From: Bacteroidales bacterium UBA3382
Lineage (GTDB): Bacteria > Bacteroidota > Bacteroidia > Bacteroidales > UBA932
Length of the DNA: 10,944 nucleotides
Direction: 5' to 3'
Assembly (NCBI GenBank): GCA_002358965.1
Contig: DEPW01000045.1
Coordinates: 11,520-22,463, forward strand
Position numbers and translations under genes: made by a program. Of the stretch, positions 6,958 to 10,944 are shown piece after piece (positions within the stretch are counted from its first letter, which is position 1; each line of letters opens with the position of its first letter). A model generated the notes under the pieces. The model was not told the origin of the DNA. It ran no database searches and saw nothing but the letters and a program-made list of their open reading frames with translations.

Positions 6958-8307
6958 TTACAAAATTTCGAAAATACGATTCCACCTGATATTCTTTGGG
7001 AAAGGCTTCCCTTTATCCGAAGAGAACCATACCACTGCCGGTTTCCCGACAATGTGATCCTCGGGGACGAAGCCCCAATAACGCGAATCCAAAGAATTGT
7101 GGCGGTTGTCACCCATCATGAAATAATAGTCCTGAGCAAAAGTATAGCTGTCGGTCCGCTCCCCGTCTATATATGTGACGCCGTCCCTTACTTCGAGTTC
7201 ATGGTCTTCATATACTTCGATGATACGCCTGTACAACGGCAGGGTAGAGGCATCGAGCCTTACGGTTTCGCCTTTCGCAGGAATCCAGAGCGGACCGTAA
7301 TTGTCCCTTGTCCAATCGCAGGACGGATCGAACGGGAAAATCCTCAGATAGCCTTCGGACGAGTCATCCCCTTTCCTGAAAAAATTCGGCTCGACCGATT
7401 TTACTGCCGACAAACCTTCGATACGCTCAAGACCTTCGGCTGTCAGAGGGAGATTCCTGTATCCCGGCAAGGACTGGTCGTAAAAGACCTCGCTTTCGTT
7501 GACACCGATTTCGTCGAGTATCTTCGAATTGAGCCTTTGTCCGGAGACTACCACCGTATAGGTATTCTGAACACCTTCATAGTCGGGTTCCCTTACGCCG
7601 TTTACCCAGACGACCCCGTCGACAATCTCCAGGGTATCGCCGGCCACAGCCACGCACCGCTTGACATAATTGTCCTTCTTGTCGTCCGGCCTGACGATTA
7701 TCGGCCCGTACTGGTCAAGAACGAACCTGCGTCCGTGCAGACGGACATGCATATAATAGTCTTCGGACGGAAAACGCGCCAGGACCGTATCCCCATGAGG
7801 GAAGGCGAACACCACATAGTCCCCTCTTTCGACATCCCCGAATCCTTTAAGCCGCCTGTATTTCCACTCGACAGCCGTCGAATACGACTTCTTCCCGGCT
7901 ATCGTATTGTGCGTAAAGGGTATGGTCAAAGGAGTCTGCGGAATCTTGGGGCCGTATGCCAGCTTGCTCACAAAGAGATAGTCCCCTGTCATCAGGGAAT
8001 TCTCCATGGAAGAGGACGGTATCTTGAATGCCTGGAAAAAGAATATGTTGATGAAAGTGACCGCTATCACGGCAAAGATGATGGCATCGAGCCAGTCGAG
8101 CAATGAATTGCGCTTCTCGCCTTTCTTGTATTTCTTCCTCCAGAAAGCCCAGCGGACCTTCTTTGTCACATTCGAGTCGAAAACTATGATCAGCCCCAGC
8201 AGGAACCAGTAATTCCCGAGCCATACGACCCAGGCCGTATAGAGTATCGCCCAAAAGGCGAACCTCGCCCACCGGTTATGATATAGTTCCCTGATACCCA
8301 TCTTCAA
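6958..8307 (-). CDS. lepB: Signal peptidase I (449 aa)
   Basis: This is the membrane peptidase that removes signal peptides from proteins exported by Sec (MEROPS S26 family). Hydrophobic segments lie at about residues 15-43 and 72-93, with a strongly basic loop between them (KKVRWAFWRKKYKKGEKR). The catalytic serine is Ser100 in IPSSSMENSL, and the general-base lysine is Lys216 in YVKRCVAVAGD. The C-terminal box MGDNRHNSLDSRYWG is at about 398-412. It is longer than E. coli LepB because about 160 residues lie between the lysine box and the C-terminal box; long S26 enzymes are common in Bacteroidetes. It starts 7 bases after rplT, so it is probably expressed with IF-3, L35 and L20. All catalytic residues are present and the ORF is intact. 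Confidence 0.95.
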   Translation of the reverse strand: MKMGIRELYHNRWARFAFWAILYTAWVVWLGNYWFLLGLIIVFDSNVTKKVRWAFWRKKYKKGEKRNSLLDWLDAIIFAVIAVTFINIFFFQAFKIPSSSMENSLMTGDYLFVSKLAYGPKIPQTPLTIPFTHNTIAGKKSYSTAVEWKYRRLKGFGDVERGDYVVFAFPHGDTVLARFPSEDYYMHVRLHGRRFVLDQYGPIIVRPDDKKDNYVKRCVAVAGDTLEIVDGVVWVNGVREPDYEGVQNTYTVVVSGQRLNSKILDEIGVNESEVFYDQSLPGYRNLPLTAEGLERIEGLSAVKSVEPNFFRKGDDSSEGYLRIFPFDPSCDWTRDNYGPLWIPAKGETVRLDASTLPLYRRIIEVYEDHELEVRDGVTYIDGERTDSYTFAQDYYFMMGDNRHNSLDSRYWGFVPEDHIVGKPAVVWFSSDKGKPFPKNIRWNRIFEIL

Positions 8308-8314
8308 ACAGGAC

Positions 8315-8659
8315 CTATTTCACTGAATTGATAATAGCCTCGAACGCCTGTGGATTATTCATGGCAAGGTCTGCAAGCACCTTACGGTCGAGACCTATGT
8401 TCTGCTTCGCAAGGCGTCCCATGAACTGTGAATAAGTCATTCCGTACTGCCTTGCCGCAGCATTGATCCTCTGGATCCAAAGCGAACGGAAGTTGCGTTT
8501 CTTGGTCTTACGGTCGCGGTATGCGTATGTAAGTCCTTTCTCGTAAGTGTTTTTCGCTACTGTCCAGACATTCTTCCTCGCGAGGAAATTACCGCGAGTC
8601 TCTTTCAAAATCTTCTTACGGCGCGCTCTTGAAGCGACTGAATTTACCGATCTTGGCAT
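8315..8659 (-). CDS. rplT: 50S ribosomal protein L20
   Basis: This large-subunit protein is needed early in assembly; in other bacteria it also represses its own operon by binding the mRNA. At 114 residues it includes VASRARRKKILKETRG, YRDRKTKKRNFRSLWIQRIN and GLDRKVLADLAM, all family landmarks. Two oddities stand out. The segment after ETRG reads NFLARKN where L20 usually has a tyrosine/phenylalanine-glycine sequence such as YFGARKN. The C-terminus stops at INSVK, a few residues short of the usual Lys/Ala-rich tail. A 7-codon out-of-frame reading frame with its own ATG overlaps the start. The upstream spacer can fold into a hairpin. Confidence 0.97.
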   Translation of the reverse strand: MPRSVNSVASRARRKKILKETRGNFLARKNVWTVAKNTYEKGLTYAYRDRKTKKRNFRSLWIQRINAAARQYGMTYSQFMGRLAKQNIGLDRKVLADLAMNNPQAFEAIINSVK

Positions 8660-8678
8660 AATTGCATTTTTTTTGGAG

Positions 8679-8707
8679 GCAGCGCCCTTTCAGGGTCTTC
8701 CGGCTGC
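8679..8707 (-). promoter_or_regulatory. Candidate structured RNA in the rpmI-rplT spacer (possible L20 site)
   Basis: On the minus strand an outer stem GCAGC/GCTGC (8703-8707 with 8679-8683) encloses an inner stem CCCT-GAA-AGGG (8692-8695 with 8685-8688). They are separated by a purine-rich 7-base bulge, CGGAAGA, on one side and one base on the other. The element ends 19 bases before the rplT ATG. L20 autoregulates through irregular helices in other phyla, so this is a reasonable candidate, but only by position and shape. There is no T tract after it, so it is not a standard terminator. Confidence 0.4.
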
Positions 8708-8744
8708 TTGTCCTGGTTAAACTTAATTTGTGATACTTTAAAAA

Positions 8745-8939
8745 TTACATTCCCAATAAAGCTTTGACTCTCTTTGCATCGCAATTGTCCATGATTGCGA
8801 AATGGGTCAAATTCCTTTTCTGCTTTTTGGTCTTCTTGGTGAGAATGTGGCTTTTGTAAGCGTGTTTTCTCTTGATTTTTCCCGTTCCGGTAAGTGTAAA
8901 ACGCTTTTTGGAACCGGAGTTGGTCTTTACTTTTGGCAT
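8745..8939 (-). CDS. rpmI: 50S ribosomal protein L35
   Basis: This is a small, very basic large-subunit protein. At 64 residues it reads MPKVKTNSGSKKRFTLTGTG, then KIKRKHAYKSHILTKKTKKQKR, and ends VKALLGM, which are standard L35 features. It sits between infC and rplT in the classic IF3-L35-L20 order. The 49-base spacer from infC is AT-rich, and an AT-only inverted repeat (GTTAAA-AAA-TTTAAC on the plus strand, 8941-8955) ends one base before the ATG. No Shine-Dalgarno sequence is near the start; an in-frame TAA upstream rules out a longer protein. Confidence 0.97.
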   Translation of the reverse strand: MPKVKTNSGSKKRFTLTGTGKIKRKHAYKSHILTKKTKKQKRNLTHFAIMDNCDAKRVKALLGM

Positions 8940-8940
8940 T

Positions 8941-8955
8941 GTTAAAAAATTTAAC
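8941..8955. repeat. AT-only inverted repeat at the rpmI start
   Basis: The plus strand reads GTTAAAAAATTTAAC: 6-base arms around a 3-base centre, one base upstream of the rpmI ATG on the minus strand. Such an AU-only stem would be weak in RNA. It may simply be part of the unstructured AT-rich leader that Bacteroidota genes commonly use for initiation. Confidence 0.3.
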
Positions 8956-8988
8956 TGTTAATTAAAAAAACTATCTGTAAATTTCCTC

Positions 8989-9597
8989 CTATTTTTTCTT
9001 TATAGGAGCAATCATCATTATCATGCGTTTGCCTTCAAGCTTCGGCATCTGTTCGGCCCGTCCATAATCTTCGAGTTCCACTGCAAAACGCAGCAGCAGC
9101 TTCTCGCCCTGGTCCGAGAAGAGTATGGAACGCCCGCGAAAAAACACATATGCCTTTACTTTGGCGCCTTCGGACAGGAATTCCTGCGCATGCTTCAGTT
9201 TGAACTGGAAGTCATGCTCGTCGGTATTCGGTCCGAAGCGGATTTCCTTGATGACTACCTTTGCAGCATTGGCCTTCATCTCCTTGGCCTTCTTCTTCTG
9301 CTGGTAAAGGTACTTCTGGTAATCCATTATCTTGCACACCGGAGGATCCGCCTTTGCGGAAATCTCGACAAGGTCGAGTTGCTGTTCCTCAGCAAGCTGC
9401 ATGGCGGCCGCAATGCTGTATATGCCTTGTTCCGGGATATTGTCACCTACCAATCTGACTTTAGGAGCGGTTATGGCTTCGTTGATCCTGGTCGCGTCCT
9501 CTTTTTTCCCGTTTCTTGCGGCACCGTCGTTTCCCGGCCTCCTCTGATTGTCAGGATTCGGCCTTTGCCCCAATGGCTTTTTAAATGGTGTTGCGAT
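8989..9597 (-). CDS. infC: Translation initiation factor IF-3, probable ATC start
   Basis: IF-3 binds the 30S subunit, prevents early 50S joining and checks the start codon and initiator tRNA. With the start chosen here the protein has 202 residues. A Pro/Asn/Arg/Gly-rich and probably disordered extension of about 36 residues precedes RINEAI. The N domain follows (about 37-105, with LDLVEISAKADPPVCKIMDY), then a Lys-rich linker and the C domain (about 113-198, with KEIRFGPNTDEHDF and KVKAYVFFRGRS). No ATG is available in frame at the front. A TTG at 9610-9612 overlaps the GGAGG element and cannot be served by it. The ATC at 9595-9597 lies 8 bases after GGAGG, and infC is known for rare AUU/AUC/AUA starts that let IF-3 repress itself. 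The 54-base gap to thrS holds no promoter match. Confidence 0.93.
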   Translation of the reverse strand: MATPFKKPLGQRPNPDNQRRPGNDGAARNGKKEDATRINEAITAPKVRLVGDNIPEQGIYSIAAAMQLAEEQQLDLVEISAKADPPVCKIMDYQKYLYQQKKKAKEMKANAAKVVIKEIRFGPNTDEHDFQFKLKHAQEFLSEGAKVKAYVFFRGRSILFSDQGEKLLLRFAVELEDYGRAEQMPKLEGKRMIMMIAPIKKK

Positions 9598-9605
9598 AAA
9601 AAAAT

Positions 9606-9610
9606 CCTCC
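9606..9610 (-). promoter_or_regulatory. Shine-Dalgarno element of infC
   Basis: GGAGG on the minus strand, 8 bases before the ATC codon at 9595-9597. It is the only well-placed, strong ribosome binding site in the window, where other genes have AT-rich leaders. It therefore decides the start of infC in favour of ATC over the TTG that overlaps it. Confidence 0.75.
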
Positions 9611-9651
9611 AATGTTTAATACGCCTAAGCGCGGTTCATACTAAATATATG

Positions 9652-10944
9652 TCAAGCCAATTGCTTTTTGACTTCTTCGTTTACAAGGGCCGCAAAAGCT
9701 TCGGTCTTCATTTCGCCGCAGCTGTCACCGCCCTGCTTACGCACGGAAACGGTTTCAGAGGCCTCTTCCTTTTCCCCGACAACGAGCAGATACGGTATCC
9801 TCTTCATCTCGTTTTCGCGTATCTTCTTGCCAATCGTTTCGTTCCTGTCATCGATTGAGGCGCGAATATCGCAATTATTCAGCAAATTGCAAACTTTTTT
9901 TGCATATTCGTTGTATTTCTCGCTGACCGGAAGAATCACGGCCTGCTCAGGAGTAAGCCAGAGAGGAAGCTTTCCGCCCGTATGCTCCAGCAAAACGGCG
10001 ACGAAGCGCTCCATCGAACCGAAAGGCGCACGGTGTATCATCACCGGACGGTGCTTCTTGTCATCGCTTCCCGTGTACTCGAGTTCGAAGCGTTCAGGAA
10101 GGTTGTAGTCTACCTGTATCGTGCCGAGCTGCCATTTCCTGCCTATGGCGTCCTTGACCATGAAATCGAGCTTAGGCCCGTAGAAAGCGGCCTCGCCGTA
10201 TTCGACCACGGTCTTGAGTCCCTTTTCCGCCGCTGCCTCGATTATCGCCTTTTCGGCCTTTTCCCAATTTTCATCGGAACCTATATATTTTTCCCTGTTG
10301 TCAGGGTCACGCAAAGACACCTGTGCCACATACTCATTGAAATCAAGCGTCTTGAATATATACAGCACTATGTCTATCACCTTGCAGAACTCGTCTTTCA
10401 GCTGGTCCGGGCGGCAGAAGATATGCGCATCATCCTGCGTGAATCCGCGCACTCGCGTAAGCCCGTGAAGCTCTCCGCTCTGCTCGTAACGGTAAACCGT
10501 GCCGAATTCGGCGAATCTCAGGGGAAGATCCTTGTAAGACCTCGGTTTTGTCCTGTATATTTCGCAATGGTGAGGGCAGTTCATCGGTTTGAGAAGGAAC
10601 TCCTCGCCCTCCTGAGGGGTAGTGATCGGACGGAACGAGTCTTTCCCGTATTTTGCATAGTGGCCCGATGTCACATAGAGCTGTTTCTGTCCTATGTGCG
10701 GCGTAATCACCGGCTGGTATCCGTAAGATTTCTGGACTTTCCTGAGGAACATCTCCAGCCTTTCCCTCAACATCGCCCCGTTCGGAAGCCACAGAGGAAG
10801 TCCCTGCCCCACACGCGGGGAGAAAGCGAAGAGCTCCAGTTCCCTGCCGAGCTTCCTGTGATCCCTCTTCTTGGCCTCTTCCATCAGGGCAATATACTCG
10901 TCGAGCAGCTTCTTCTGGGGGAAGGTGATGCCGTAGATACGGGT
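9652..10944 (-). CDS. thrS: Threonyl-tRNA synthetase, C-terminal part
   Basis: This class II synthetase charges tRNA(Thr) in the cytoplasm. The visible 430 residues run to the right edge with the frame still open. By comparison with a usual length near 640, about 210-220 N-terminal residues are outside (the TGS domain and most of the editing domain). Numbering from the edge, the catalytic core contains FAEFGTVYRYEQSGELHG (motif 2, about 144-161) and HRAPFGSMERF (motif 3, about 304-314). The zinc ligands fit Cys123 in MNCPHH, His174 in DDAHIF and His304 in MIHRAP. The anticodon-binding domain follows from about residue 325 (PLWLTPEQAVILPVSEKY) to the end. The ATG at 10882-10884 is internal, not a start. 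It precedes infC by 54 bases, a conserved thrS-infC order. Confidence 0.97.
   Translation of the reverse strand, partial: TRIYGITFPQKKLLDEYIALMEEAKKRDHRKLGRELELFAFSPRVGQGLPLWLPNGAMLRERLEMFLRKVQKSYGYQPVITPHIGQKQLYVTSGHYAKYGKDSFRPITTPQEGEEFLLKPMNCPHHCEIYRTKPRSYKDLPLRFAEFGTVYRYEQSGELHGLTRVRGFTQDDAHIFCRPDQLKDEFCKVIDIVLYIFKTLDFNEYVAQVSLRDPDNREKYIGSDENWEKAEKAIIEAAAEKGLKTVVEYGEAAFYGPKLDFMVKDAIGRKWQLGTIQVDYNLPERFELEYTGSDDKKHRPVMIHRAPFGSMERFVAVLLEHTGGKLPLWLTPEQAVILPVSEKYNEYAKKVCNLLNNCDIRASIDDRNETIGKKIRENEMKRIPYLLVVGEKEEASETVSVRKQGGDSCGEMKTEAFAALVNEEVKKQLA

Noticed and set aside
8308..8314. Bacteroidales-1 RNA downstream of rplT
   Set aside because: That RNA is often found after L20 genes, but here only 7 bases separate rplT from lepB, so there is no room.
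8679..8707. rpmI-rplT hairpin read as a transcription terminator or attenuator
   Set aside because: The 3' side is followed by CTCC and a run of A on the minus strand, not T, so it lacks the tract of an intrinsic terminator.
9598..9612. TTG start for infC giving five extra residues (MEDFF)
   Set aside because: The TTG overlaps the GGAGG element and has no ribosome binding site of its own; the ATC 8 bases after GGAGG fits much better.
10882..10884. ATG as the start of thrS
   Set aside because: The frame stays open to the window edge and the upstream residues (TRIYGITFPQKKLLDEY) are ordinary ThrRS sequence, so this is an internal methionine.
1..10944. Mobile elements, CRISPR arrays, toxin-antitoxin or defence genes, tRNA/rRNA genes
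   Set aside because: No transposase, spaced repeats, tRNA fold or rRNA sequence was seen; coding is continuous with housekeeping genes on one strand.

Overview
The window is a block of bacterial housekeeping genes, all read from the minus strand, from a member of the Bacteroidota and most likely the Bacteroidales. Three things support that placement: a DUF4295 gene directly after rpmB-rpmG, a DUF4296 lipoprotein, and promoter elements that match the Bacteroidota consensus (TTTG ... TAnnTTTG). Most genes lack a clear Shine-Dalgarno sequence. A narrower placement, for example near Alistipes/Rikenellaceae, would be a guess.

In transcription order (right to left) there are three groups. Group 1 is thrS (its 5' part lies beyond the window) - infC - rpmI - rplT - lepB: threonyl-tRNA synthetase, initiation factor IF-3, ribosomal proteins L35 and L20, and signal peptidase I only 7 bases after rplT. 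infC very probably starts at an ATC codon placed 8 bases after a GGAGG element. The rpmI-rplT spacer can fold into a small irregular hairpin that could be an L20 control site.

Group 2 is rpmB - rpmG - a 52-codon DUF4295 gene, read from a near-perfect Bacteroidota promoter just after the lepB stop. It ends at a strong 10-bp hairpin terminator. Group 3 starts after that terminator from a TATATTTG promoter element close to ftsY. It runs ftsY - pheT - DUF4296 lipoprotein - TrzA/AtzA-type amidohydrolase - radical SAM protein - a partial gene whose N-terminus resembles D-aminoacyl-tRNA deacylase (dtd). Spacings are very short: pheT and the lipoprotein gene overlap by ATGA, and the other gaps are 2-12 bases.

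The genes mostly serve protein synthesis and export: tRNA charging, initiation, large-subunit assembly, SRP-receptor targeting and signal-peptide removal. No mobile element, CRISPR array, tRNA, rRNA or defence system is visible. I see no clear new biological system. The points most worth following are control signals (the infC start, the rpmI-rplT hairpin, the palindrome over the rpmB promoter) and the poorly characterised genes trailing ftsY-pheT. No gap without a gene exceeds about 130 bases.
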